The notes under the pieces were generated by a model, which was not told the origin of the DNA, made no database searches, and saw only the letters and a list, made by a program, of their open reading frames with translations. 48,577 nucleotides of DNA from Bacteroides sp. (GTDB lineage Bacteria > Bacteroidota > Bacteroidia > Bacteroidales > Bacteroidaceae), in NCBI GenBank assembly GCA_017472925.1, contig JAFUNS010000005.1:1-48577 (forward strand), written 5' to 3'. Made by a program: the position numbers and the translations under genes. Positions 40,274 to 48,562 of the stretch are shown piece after piece (positions within the stretch are counted from its first letter, which is position 1; every line of letters begins with the position of its first letter).

Positions 40274-41764
40274 TTATTTGTTAGGATTATATTCTGTTAA
40301 TGGAAGTGGAACTATATAATTCTCCTCTGTCACCTCGTTATTGTTCCAAAGCATCTTTGTTACGAAATTACGCTTGTAGGTATAGAACATTTGGCCTTCT
40401 CCAAAGAATTCACGTCGGTATTCGTTGATGACTTCTTCCTTGATTTCCTCCAAAGAAGTAAAAGTTGGTGCATTGGTCACTGCACATGCACGCATATATT
40501 CTGCATAGAGTGAATTGGCCGTAGTCAAATCTGTCGCTGTTTCTATGGCAATCAAATAGATTTCCGACATACGTAGCATTGGAATTATCTGATGTTTCAG
40601 CATCAAATTGGTGGCGTCATCAGTATACCAATATTTTTTCAAGGCCGGGCTGATAATGGCTGAATTATTTTTGACCGTTCTGTTCCACCAATTGTTGTAA
40701 CGGTTATGTGAACCTGTGGAGTAACTGACTGAGGCATATAAGTCGGCCAGTCTGCTTTCTGTCAAAACATACGAGGTCTCATAGGCGGTAATACCGTTTT
40801 CTCCTCCTAGCAGATAAGCATTGGCCGATTCTTTCAGATTATATTTGCTTAAACAAAACAGACATTCGCTTGGAAGTCCATAATATTTGTTAGGCATATC
40901 CGAAAGTCCGCTTAGTGGCATTAGCGGTTTTTCGTCAGCGTCTTTTGCATTAATGATTTCCATTGCAGTTGTGGCAGCATTGCTCGTTTCACCTATGTAG
41001 AGGTACATGCGTGCTTGCATTGTTTTTACTGCCCAATAGTTCAATCGTGATTGCCGGTAATAGTAAAAATCGTCTTCTAATAAAGTCGATGACGAATTCA
41101 AGGCGCTGAATGTATAATCGAAAATAGGGTCATTGTCTTTCAGTAGAGACAAAGCCTTTTCTATATCAGCTTTGAGTAATTTTACATATTCTGCATAGTT
41201 GTAATATGCAGGCATTTCATCTATCCCTGTACAGAAAGAATAGGGGAGTTCGATTTGTTGGCTTCCTCCTTGTGGTAACTGACCGAAAAGGCGAAGTACA
41301 TCCAATTGACAATAAGCTCGGATAGCATACGCTTCACCTGCTATGATGGAACGATAAGTATTGCTGATAGCAGCATTCTCTTCTTCGGTATGTTTGATGA
41401 TGACATTTGCCTGAGCTATAATGTTGAATAGTCCGGCATAGATGCCTTCTATGGCCGTTTGTGCATCATTTCCAGAGTAGTTATGACTGTTCAGCTGGTA
41501 ACGCCCCGGGGAATTCTCTTCTAATACATCCGGACATTCCCACAAATTTGCCAAGGTTTCGATATGTGTCATTGTCAAAGCTTGCCCGTAAGTCGATTCT
41601 TCAGCCATTTTCATATAGCATCCTGTCAAAGCATCCTTGAATCCTTTGTATTCACTGAACTGTTCTTCTTCTTTTTGTGAATTTTCACTCCGTACATCCA
41701 GCCAGTCGTCACAAGAACTGAAACAAAATGCAAACGTGGTCAATAACAATATATATTTTTTCAT
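40274..41764 (-). CDS. SusD/RagB-family nutrient-binding lipoprotein
   Basis: 496 residues. Lipobox FSSC with Cys18 anchors it to the outer membrane. The N-terminal CDDWLDVRSENS segment is followed by TPR-like helices (about 40-330, for example AYAIRAYCQLDVLRLFGQLP, the classic SusD block) and the C-terminal MLRMSEIYLIAIETA and INEYRREFFGEGQMFYTYKR motifs. It forms a lid on the SusC barrel and captures the substrate at the cell surface. It follows susC after 19 nt. Confidence 0.96.
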   Translation of the reverse strand: MKKYILLLTTFAFCFSSCDDWLDVRSENSQKEEEQFSEYKGFKDALTGCYMKMAEESTYGQALTMTHIETLANLWECPDVLEENSPGRYQLNSHNYSGNDAQTAIEGIYAGLFNIIAQANVIIKHTEEENAAISNTYRSIIAGEAYAIRAYCQLDVLRLFGQLPQGGSQQIELPYSFCTGIDEMPAYYNYAEYVKLLKADIEKALSLLKDNDPIFDYTFSALNSSSTLLEDDFYYYRQSRLNYWAVKTMQARMYLYIGETSNAATTAMEIINAKDADEKPLMPLSGLSDMPNKYYGLPSECLFCLSKYNLKESANAYLLGGENGITAYETSYVLTESRLADLYASVSYSTGSHNRYNNWWNRTVKNNSAIISPALKKYWYTDDATNLMLKHQIIPMLRMSEIYLIAIETATDLTTANSLYAEYMRACAVTNAPTFTSLEEIKEEVINEYRREFFGEGQMFYTYKRNFVTKMLWNNNEVTEENYIVPLPLTEYNPNK

Positions 41765-41783
41765 GATTTCAATAGTTTGAACG

Positions 41784-44700
41784 TTAGAATAAAAGTTTTA
41801 CACTGCCTTGTACATTGCGGGAATAAGGATAACTGGTACCTCGTTCCATTTTAACGGCTGACCAGTGGAACAAGTCGTTGGCATTTACACTGAAAATTAT
41901 AGTATTCAGGTTGGCTGTTTTCTGTAACCATTTGCTCTTCAGCTTATATTGCAAACTGACAGATGAAAGTTCCAATACGTTGTCATCCATTACATAACGC
42001 GAGGTGGAATAGGAAGTATTATTGGACATAGCCTTGAAGAAAGTCACATCGCCCGCCTTATACCAACGACTGGTCAATACTCGTTCGTCTACATTACTGT
42101 TCATCAGTGTATTTGCGGTAACTTCCACACGGTCTCTCAATGTTTGGTTGTAAACCTTTCCACCCCAGTAATAACTGAACGATACATTCAGTGTCCAACC
42201 TTTATATTGGAGCATGGTACTTGCATTTCCACGGTAGAGTGGGTCGGCCGATCCTAAACATACTTTGTTGGAGGCTTTCCATTCGTCGGTGATGTTACCG
42301 TTCTTGTCCAAATAGATTTCGCGTCCGGTACTTGGGTCAATTCCTAAGGACTTTACTGCATAAATGGCGTTTTGTGGATTACCTTCATAAAACAGTTTTT
42401 GTATGTCACTACCAGTTCCCGTACTATTCATATAGGTTTCGGTCTGTTTCTTGATGGCATCCGAGAGTTTGGTGATTTCGTTCTTATTGTATACCAACTG
42501 TCCGCTTATCATCCAATTGAATTCGCGTTTGTGGTTGCGAATAATGTATGCACTCAACATGGCTTCCCATCCGGTATTACGTACTTCACCCACGTTGGCC
42601 GAATAAGAAGAAAATCCCATGGATTGGGGAATGTCCATATTGGAGAGCAGATTGCTGGTGTTCTTTTGGTACCAATCAAAGGAACCACGCAGGCGGTTAT
42701 CCCACAAGCCGAATTCCATTCCTACATTGAATTCTTTTGTAGTTTGCCAAGTATGGTTTGGATTTCCCCAACCAGCCAACTGGGCACCTATCCAATTCAT
42801 ATATTTATTGTTTGTCACATAATTATATAAGGTATAGGCATCGGTGGTCGATGCTCCACTTGCTGCACCGGTCTCTCCATGCGATGCCTTCAGACGAAGC
42901 ATGTTTATAACAGGATTGGCCTTTAGAAATTTCTCTTGATGCAAATTCCAACCCAAGCCTGCACTCCAGAACGGAGCATATTTCTTGTCGCTGCCATAGG
43001 CCGAACTTCCGTCCATACGGTAAGACAAGTCTATGTAATAGCGATTGTCATAGGTGTAGTTCACATTGGCTGTAATACCGAATTGTCTGTTCTTGAAATT
43101 GGAACCGTATGGCATTTCGTTTTCAGCGTATTGAAGAGCATTCCCTATGTTTGCCATATTATCATTGGTAAAACCTTCCAATGCAATATTGAATCCATCG
43201 GTACGACTTTCTCTGATAGACCAGTCCAAACCTACATACAGCGAATGTACATCCTTGAATATTTTATTATATGCCAGGGTTACATTTGCGTTATATGACC
43301 ACGATTTGTTGTTCCCATATCGATAGAGTCCCCGGCGCAGGAACCCTTCATCTCCTTCGTAGGTGCTTTGGTTGTCTACCGTAAAATAAGAATGTTCGGC
43401 CGGAAGGAAATAATCCGATGTGTTGTTGTCACTCGATATACCGAATTGTCCGCGCAACGTCAACTCTTTCAGAATATTCCATTCTATAGAGAAATTATTG
43501 GTTAATGTTGTGTATGCCGTCTTGTCGAACGAATTCAGACTGGCGTCATACAAAGGATTCTGAGGTTTGGAGTAATTGGACATGAATGGGTCGAAATAGC
43601 GCACCAAATTACCTTCTGCATCGTATGGAGCGTTGTAGGGTTGCTGGGTTACATAGTCACTGAACGAGCCATATTTACTCTCTTGTCCGTGATTGATATC
43701 TACCGAAGTGTAGTTGCGGAAAATCAAATTCTGCAATTGGTACATCAAAGTGATGGAGCCGTTGAAGGTCTTGCGGCTGCTTCCCTTCATGGCGCCTTCC
43801 GTATTTTTGTATTGTAAGGAGGTAGCCCAACGGAACTGGTCACTTCCCCCTTCCAAACGAAGATTGTATTTTGAACCTACTCCGGTATGCAAGGGCTTGG
43901 ACAACCAATCAGTGTCTGTTCCGGAAAGAACAGTCTTCAGTCTGTTGTTATAAGCTTCTTTCAATTTGTATTCGTTGTTTCCACTGATGGAATAATCTTC
44001 ATCATACAAACCAACTCGTTTTTCCACTTCCAACTTTTCAGCAGCGTTCAACATGTTGTACGATGATAGGTCAGGTATTTCCATAATCAGTCCTACTTCT
44101 GCACTCACTTTTAGTTTGCCTGCTTCCGGGCGTTTGGTTACGACCACAATTACACCATTGGCACCTCGCGAACCATAGATAGCCGTAGCAGCGGCATCTT
44201 TCAGAATATTGATGCTCTCAATTTCTTCGTCATTATAGTCCATCAGTTTAGTAATGGATATTTCGAAACCGTCCAATATCACTAAGGGGGTATTGGGGTT
44301 GTTTTGGTTGCTTTCGTTGTATTCCTCCACGCTCATAGGCAAAGAAGAATTGCCTCGGATGTTGATGTTGGGAATATTGTTCGGGTTACTTCCGTTCAGG
44401 TTGTCTATGGAGAAGTTGATGCTTGCATCCATATTTTTCAGTGTCTGTAACAAGTTTTGGCCGGTATTGATTTCCAATTGTTCTTTGGTTACTGTAGATA
44501 CAGACCCTGTATAGCTTTCTTTTGATTTCCTGAAAATACCGGTTACCACCACGTTGTCGAGTACTGTTTTCTTGTCGTAGGTAAGGATTACATCCAAGAA
44601 CTTGGAACCGGTATATTTTAGGTCTTTGGGTTCCATCCCCAAATAACTGTATGACAGTGTCTGATTAGGTTTTACATTAATCTGATAGTGTCCGTTTGCA

Positions 44701-45164
44701 TCTGTAATAACTCCGGTGTGTGTACCTTTTACCATGACTGTGGCTCCTATAACAGGAATACCTTCGGCGTCATATACGGTACCTTGTACTTCATAAGCTT
44801 GGTTGGCGTTTAGTTTCCTTTTTCTTAATGTTACAATTTTGCCTTTAATTTGATAATCATAACCGTTGTTCCCGAACACTTGTTCCAATACTTTCTCTAC
44901 AGACTCATTCTTCACTTTTAGGGTTATTTCTTTCATGTCAGCGAATTGTTCGTTGCTGTACATGAAGTCCAATCCCGTTTGTGAATGGATTTCGTCCAAT
45001 AGTTCTTTCATTGTAGCGTTTTTCAGGTTGAGTGTGATTTTTTCTGTTTCTTGCTGCATAACGGATGTTTGCTCCGTTTGGGGGTAAGTTGTGGAATGTC
45101 CCATAAGAGGCCACAACATGAAGCCCGATAACAGTAGTGCACCGTAAATCTCTTTTTTCTTCAT
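41784..45164 (-). CDS. SusC/RagA-family TonB-dependent transporter with STN domain
   Basis: 1126 residues. After the signal peptide comes an STN (secretin/TonB N-terminal) domain at about 40-110 (ITLNLKNATMKELLDEIHSQ), which signals to FecR; a carboxypeptidase-regulatory-like domain at about 128-205; a plug domain at about 215-340 (ILKDAAATAIYGSRGANGVI, the SusC signature); and a barrel ending in GSVKLLF. It imports a ligand captured by SusD, powered by TonB. The STN domain plus upstream FecR and ECF sigma genes make this an autoinducing system. Substrate not visible; no glycosidase in the operon, while a thioredoxin is present. Confidence 0.97.
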   Translation of the reverse strand: MKKKEIYGALLLSGFMLWPLMGHSTTYPQTEQTSVMQQETEKITLNLKNATMKELLDEIHSQTGLDFMYSNEQFADMKEITLKVKNESVEKVLEQVFGNNGYDYQIKGKIVTLRKRKLNANQAYEVQGTVYDAEGIPVIGATVMVKGTHTGVITDANGHYQINVKPNQTLSYSYLGMEPKDLKYTGSKFLDVILTYDKKTVLDNVVVTGIFRKSKESYTGSVSTVTKEQLEINTGQNLLQTLKNMDASINFSIDNLNGSNPNNIPNINIRGNSSLPMSVEEYNESNQNNPNTPLVILDGFEISITKLMDYNDEEIESINILKDAAATAIYGSRGANGVIVVVTKRPEAGKLKVSAEVGLIMEIPDLSSYNMLNAAEKLEVEKRVGLYDEDYSISGNNEYKLKEAYNNRLKTVLSGTDTDWLSKPLHTGVGSKYNLRLEGGSDQFRWATSLQYKNTEGAMKGSSRKTFNGSITLMYQLQNLIFRNYTSVDINHGQESKYGSFSDYVTQQPYNAPYDAEGNLVRYFDPFMSNYSKPQNPLYDASLNSFDKTAYTTLTNNFSIEWNILKELTLRGQFGISSDNNTSDYFLPAEHSYFTVDNQSTYEGDEGFLRRGLYRYGNNKSWSYNANVTLAYNKIFKDVHSLYVGLDWSIRESRTDGFNIALEGFTNDNMANIGNALQYAENEMPYGSNFKNRQFGITANVNYTYDNRYYIDLSYRMDGSSAYGSDKKYAPFWSAGLGWNLHQEKFLKANPVINMLRLKASHGETGAASGASTTDAYTLYNYVTNNKYMNWIGAQLAGWGNPNHTWQTTKEFNVGMEFGLWDNRLRGSFDWYQKNTSNLLSNMDIPQSMGFSSYSANVGEVRNTGWEAMLSAYIIRNHKREFNWMISGQLVYNKNEITKLSDAIKKQTETYMNSTGTGSDIQKLFYEGNPQNAIYAVKSLGIDPSTGREIYLDKNGNITDEWKASNKVCLGSADPLYRGNASTMLQYKGWTLNVSFSYYWGGKVYNQTLRDRVEVTANTLMNSNVDERVLTSRWYKAGDVTFFKAMSNNTSYSTSRYVMDDNVLELSSVSLQYKLKSKWLQKTANLNTIIFSVNANDLFHWSAVKMERGTSYPYSRNVQGSVKLLF

Positions 45165-45182
45165 AATAGATTATTTAGTTGT

Positions 45183-46310
45183 TTATTCATTCATCAATAC
45201 AATTTGTTTTCCCTCTACCTTAATATGGATATTGGCAGCGTTCTCGATAGCATCCAATAGCACTTGTATGTCGGCATATCTTCCTATATTCCCGGTAAAG
45301 TGCATAGAAGCTATTTCTGCATCTTGGAAGCAGATGTCGGCATCATACCATAAAGAAATGTTTCCCATTACTTTTCCCAATGTTTCATTGTCGAAAGAAA
45401 AACGGTCATTATGCCAAGCGGTCAGTTGTTCCGATTCCTTTTCCGATTGGGATATGGTCATTTCACTGGTAGGTTCGCACCATTTTACGACCTCTCCCGG
45501 AATCATGATGTGTTCTTTTGCCTCTATGTCGGTTGATGATACTCCAATACTTCCTTCTTCGAGCACCACGGTTGTTTCTTGTGCCGAACGGGCATTTACA
45601 CTAAATTTGGTCCCGTATTGCTTTATTTCCAAGCCGTTTGCTTTAACTATAAAGGGACGTGTTGAGTCTTTGGCAATTTCAAAATAGGCTTCACCTTCCA
45701 ATTCTACGATGCGTTTGTCGCCGATAAAATGAGTAGGGTAGTTTAATGATGAGAGTGCGTTCAGACGTACTTTGGTGCCATCGGGCAATACGATGCGGTA
45801 TTCGCCCCCTCTTGGAGTTTTCAATTGGTTGTATTCTTTGGCCTTTGATGTTTTCAGGGTGTCTGGAGAAACATACTGTAGAATCCCCTTTTCGTTTTTG
45901 ACCATTTGGTCTTTATCCACTAAAATCCAGCCGGGTTCCATCGTTTCATCAAGAATTAGCTGGGTGCCATTGGCCAAATATAGGTTGGCTTTGGAAGATC
46001 CGGGAAAAATGTTGGATTTCTGTTGGTCAATGTAAGTCCAGTATCCTATGCCCAAAGCAAATAGGAAAGGAAGTACCCAGAAGGCTGCTCGTTGCCATAG
46101 TGTACGATTGAACCGCAGGATACGTCGGGGCTTATGGGATTGCTTCTTTTTATATTGTATATAAAGTTCTGAATAATTGTGACGGGATTGTAGCTTTTGC
46201 AAATAATTGGCATGACGTATATCCTTGTCTGTCCATTGCTTCAAGGTTTCTTTCTCTTGATCCGAAAGGTCCCCTATAATGTATTTTAATAAGATACTCT
46301 TGATGTCCAT
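45183..46310 (-). CDS. FecR-family anti-sigma factor
   Basis: 375 residues. An N-terminal cytoplasmic sigma-binding region of about 90 residues (LLKYIIGDLSDQEKETLKQW) precedes one membrane helix (about 92-112, AAFWVLPFLFALGIGYW), then the periplasmic FecR domain (EYNQLKTPRGGEYRIVLPDGTKVRLNALSSL spans about 160-190) and a C-terminal STN-like domain (FDNETLGKVMGNISLWYDAD). It transmits receptor occupancy from the STN domain of SusC to the ECF sigma factor. It lies 35 nt after the sigma gene and 18 nt before susC. Confidence 0.96.
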   Translation of the reverse strand: MDIKSILLKYIIGDLSDQEKETLKQWTDKDIRHANYLQKLQSRHNYSELYIQYKKKQSHKPRRILRFNRTLWQRAAFWVLPFLFALGIGYWTYIDQQKSNIFPGSSKANLYLANGTQLILDETMEPGWILVDKDQMVKNEKGILQYVSPDTLKTSKAKEYNQLKTPRGGEYRIVLPDGTKVRLNALSSLNYPTHFIGDKRIVELEGEAYFEIAKDSTRPFIVKANGLEIKQYGTKFSVNARSAQETTVVLEEGSIGVSSTDIEAKEHIMIPGEVVKWCEPTSEMTISQSEKESEQLTAWHNDRFSFDNETLGKVMGNISLWYDADICFQDAEIASMHFTGNIGRYADIQVLLDAIENAANIHIKVEGKQIVLMNE

Positions 46311-46345
46311 ATTTACTTTCGTTTCTTATAAAACGACAGTAAACG

Positions 46346-46918
46346 TTAAAAGGGGTACATGATTCTTAAAAAAAGTAGTAACATCAAATAGTTCTTTTTC
46401 TTTTCTGTTTCTAAATGTTCCTTTATTTTTTTCTTAGCTCGTTTTTTTTGTGTTTTGACGGTTTCTATGGATACTTGGCAAATATCGGCAATTTCTTCGT
46501 TTGACAAGCCGTCGAGGTAAAGGAGGAATATTTTACGGCAACGTTCGGGTAATCGGTCTATTTCTGCAAACAGCATGTTCATCAGTTGTTCATCGAAGTC
46601 CGATTCCCATTCTTCATCGGTCAGCGTCTCTTCTGTCTGCATATTCTTGACGTAATTTTGTTCCACTTCCAAATGCTTGAGATAGTCTATGGAACGGTTT
46701 TTTACTGAGACGAATAAATATGAACGCAAAGCTGCTTCGTTCGAAAAAGACAACGGTTTGTCCAACAAACTTACGAAGAGTTCCTGCACAATGTCTTCGG
46801 CAATATCCTGACGTATTACCATTTTCTGCGAGAACTCTACCAAAGGAAAATAGAAATCACGGTAGAGGGTATCTACATGAAGTTTCTTACCTGTTATGTT
46901 GTCTTCTGTTGTCTGCAT
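46346..46918 (-). CDS. ECF RNA polymerase sigma factor (sigma-70 family)
   Basis: 190 residues from the ATG at 46918. A longer reading to 47089 would run through the promoter and a gene remnant, so it is not accepted. Region 2 is LYRDFYFPLVEFSQKMVIRQ...DIAEDIVQELF; region 4 is DRLPERCRKIFLLYLDGLSN and EEIADICQVSIETVKTQKKR. Bound by FecR at rest and released on substrate import to transcribe susC and the genes after it. It heads the seven-gene minus-strand operon and has a very good promoter. Confidence 0.95.
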   Translation of the reverse strand: MQTTEDNITGKKLHVDTLYRDFYFPLVEFSQKMVIRQDIAEDIVQELFVSLLDKPLSFSNEAALRSYLFVSVKNRSIDYLKHLEVEQNYVKNMQTEETLTDEEWESDFDEQLMNMLFAEIDRLPERCRKIFLLYLDGLSNEEIADICQVSIETVKTQKKRAKKKIKEHLETEKKKNYLMLLLFLRIMYPF

Positions 46919-46934
46919 AAGATTAAAAACTGGG

Positions 46935-46964
46935 CAAATATACGTATTTTTGAAATATGAACAA
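46935..46964 (-). promoter_or_regulatory. Promoter of the ECF sigma-FecR-SusCD operon
   Basis: On the minus strand TTG (46962-46964) is followed after exactly 19 bp by TATATTTG (46935-46942), a full Bacteroides primary-sigma promoter. The start would lie about 10 nt before the sigma ATG. Confidence 0.8.
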
Positions 46965-46981
46965 TATGAAATAATAACGAA

Positions 46982-47149
46982 ATTGCCTGCGATAAAACAA
47001 GTCTCGACATCACTTGGATGAAGCAAGGTGTAGAAACCGACGATTGAACCCTGGCTGAACTGATGACCAACATCAAAGAGAAAAGCCAAACGGTAAGTGC
47101 GGCTGTGCTGGAGTTGGAAAAACTGTTGGCTAATATTGAGGAGAACTAA
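46982..47149 (+). pseudogene. Remnant of an unidentified gene
   Basis: In one plus-strand frame the sequence reads ACDKTSLDITWMKQGVETDD, then an in-frame TGA at 47045-47047, then TLAELMTNIKEKSQTVSAAV continuing through a helical LELEKLLANIEEN to a stop at 47147. There is no start codon context, and the 5' end runs into the ECF sigma promoter. The helical, natural-looking protein sequence on both sides of the stop suggests the C terminus of a decayed gene. I do not know the parent family. Confidence 0.5.
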
Positions 47150-47156
47150 GTGTGTA

Positions 47157-47200
47157 TTAAAAAATAGCCGTCCGAAGGGGTTTACTTCAGACGGCTATTA
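47157..47200 (-). terminator. Intrinsic terminator after the amidase gene
   Basis: AATAGCCGTCCGAAG and CTTCAGACGGCTATT pair at 14 of 15 positions around a 7-nt loop; on the minus strand the stem is followed by TTTTTT. It lies just past the amidase stop. Confidence 0.88.
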
Positions 47201-47205
47201 TTGTA

Positions 47206-47646
47206 TCACACCTCTTTCACCTCGTAGCACGGGCACTCCTTATGCACGCCCGGCAAGTCGCGGTGCCCCACTATCCGCGCTTCGGGGTAATCCTCCTTCA
47301 GTCGTTGCAGCAGCTTTTGCAGACTGTCCTTCTGTTCGGGTGTCCGGGTGTCGGCCAGTGTGCCGTCGGGCAGCAGACCTCCTTCGTAGCACACCCCAAT
47401 GGAGTATCGGTTGTAGCCGGCGGCATGTGCCCCCTCCTGATGGAGAGGGCGCCCGGCATGCACATTCCCGTCGCGTGTAATGTAGTAGTGATAGCCTATG
47501 GTAGCGAATCCGCGGGCCTGATGCCATGCGATAATGGCCTCCAAGGGTGTAGGGGAATTGCACCGGGTAGCACTGCAATGCACCACTATCAGTTCTATGC
47601 GCCGGTAGTTCTGGTACTGGCAGCTGTTCAGAATAGCCTTGCTCAT
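47206..47646 (-). CDS. N-acetylmuramoyl-L-alanine amidase (amidase_2, T7-lysozyme-like)
   Basis: 146 residues from the ATG at 47646; a longer frame to 47724 runs through the smalltalk gene and is not credible. Zinc ligands and catalytic residues: VVHCSATR (His), GYHYYITRDGNVHAGRPLH (Tyr), GAHAAGYN (His), and the C-terminal CPCYEV (Cys). GVCYEGG is conserved. It cuts the bond between muramic acid and the stem peptide. No signal peptide, as is usual for this group in Bacteroides. Its ATG overlaps the smalltalk stop (ATGA), so the two are translationally coupled. The cassette resembles phage lysis or prophage-derived modules. Confidence 0.95.
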   Translation of the reverse strand: MSKAILNSCQYQNYRRIELIVVHCSATRCNSPTPLEAIIAWHQARGFATIGYHYYITRDGNVHAGRPLHQEGAHAAGYNRYSIGVCYEGGLLPDGTLADTRTPEQKDSLQKLLQRLKEDYPEARIVGHRDLPGVHKECPCYEVKEV

Positions 47647-47747
47647 GATATACAGGACGATACCCCGAAGGTGGTTGCCACTGCTGTAAGAACGGTAATG
47701 ATTATGTGGAGAATCTTGCTCCACACGTTTTTGTTATTGTTTTCCAT
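47643..47747 (-). CDS. Smalltalk protein (34-residue membrane microprotein)
   Basis: A 34-residue ORF starting MENNNKNVWSKILHIIITVL and ending GVSSCIS. It has a charged N terminus, one hydrophobic helix (about 11-27) with the Thr/Ala-rich TAVATTFGVSSC, and a Cys near the end. I recognise it as the small Bacteroides family named smalltalk, which is regularly encoded directly before an amidase_2 gene. The stop TGA overlaps the amidase ATG in an ATGA. Function unknown; a holin-like or amidase-localising role is possible. Easily missed because of its size. Confidence 0.85.
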   Translation of the reverse strand: MENNNKNVWSKILHIIITVLTAVATTFGVSSCIS

Positions 47748-48060
47748 AATTGTTTAAGTTTAAGTTGTTAACAGTTGTGCTCAAGCCGCACAGGCTCTCC
47801 AAAACGAGCGAAGCAACGCTTAATAAACATCCACTCCAAATACATCCGGCATGAGTGGAGAAGCGTGAAGAAATTTGTGACTTTTTTCGTGAAGAAGAAA
47901 AAGCTGTTTGAGCGAAGCGAGTTCTTTTTCTTTAGAAAAAAGGTGCAAATTTTAGCTTCGGGAACGTAGCCGGCGAATTTTCTTTTTGTTTCCGTTTTTC
48001 TTTTGTTCGTGCAAAAGAAAAATGAAAGAAGCCTTCGCGGCTTGAGCGAAAAAGGAGGAA
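47748..48060. other. Intergenic region between the smalltalk and HU-like genes
   Basis: About 310 bp without a supportable gene. It contains AAGAAAAAG...CTTTTTCTT-type inverted repeats (around 47890-47935), a perfect 11-bp inverted repeat TTTTTCTTTTG/CAAAAGAAAAA (47995-48022), and a GC-richer hairpin close to the HU-like stop. The last could end the HU-like transcript. I see no clear TAnnTTTG element close to the smalltalk start. Confidence 0.5.
48018..48043 (-). terminator. Possible terminator after the HU-like gene
   Basis: On the minus strand AAGCC-GCGAA-GGCTT is a short hairpin followed by CTTTCATTTTTC, 18 nt past the HU-like stop codon. The stem is only 5 bp, so support is moderate. Confidence 0.4.
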
Positions 48061-48522
48061 TTATGCACCAGTTTCTTCCTCACTACTTTCCTCCTCACTC
48101 AACTTACCGTCATCATATCCGGTGAGTTCCTCCAAAACGGTATTCTTACGGAGTTCGGAGTTGCTCCACGTCTTGGTGTTTCGCACGTTCAGTGTTACCC
48201 CTTTCAAGTGGCTCGCTACCGCCCATTTCTCACGGGTAAGAGCACCCTTGCTTCGGATGCCAACCGAGAACAAGCCGAGGTCGCCCAGGCGCACACTCTT
48301 GCCATCAAGTAACAGTTCCTTCACGCAGTCCAGCATGTCGGTGAGCACACCGTGAATCACGCCACGGGAGTAGGGCGAGTTGTGCTCGCTCATGTGGGTA
48401 ACCAATGCTTCAAAGTCGATGGTGCGGTCCTGTACCGCCTTGGCATACCACATGGGGGCAGCTTCCTTGTCGTTCGGGTTGATACGAGTCACTTTCTTGT
48501 ACTTTAAAATTCCTGTTGCCAT
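48061..48522 (-). CDS. HU-family (HU-HIG-like) DNA-binding protein
   Basis: 153 residues, longer than classical HU (about 90). The HU fold is visible in PMWYAKAVQDRTIDFEALVT, HGVLTDMLDCVKELLLDGKS and VRLGDLGLFSVGIRSKGA (the GLFxV strand and beta-arm base). The C-terminal tail is acidic (KLSEEESSEEETGA). It probably bends or wraps DNA. In Bacteroidales this variant usually precedes the smalltalk and amidase genes, as here. A TATATTTG -7 element lies 33 nt upstream. Confidence 0.93.
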   Translation of the reverse strand: MATGILKYKKVTRINPNDKEAAPMWYAKAVQDRTIDFEALVTHMSEHNSPYSRGVIHGVLTDMLDCVKELLLDGKSVRLGDLGLFSVGIRSKGALTREKWAVASHLKGVTLNVRNTKTWSNSELRKNTVLEELTGYDDGKLSEEESSEEETGA

Positions 48523-48554
48523 AATAATTAAGGTTTAAGTTAATAATCACAATG

Positions 48555-48562
48555 CAAATATA
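48555..48562 (-). promoter_or_regulatory. Putative -7 element of the HU-like gene
   Basis: TATATTTG on the minus strand fits TAnnTTTG. The -33 position lies at or just beyond the end of the window, so it cannot be judged. Confidence 0.55.

Noticed and set aside
46919-47089. N-terminal extension of the ECF sigma gene to 47089
   Set aside because: The extension has no sigma-factor similarity, and a full promoter lies within it directly before the ATG at 46918.
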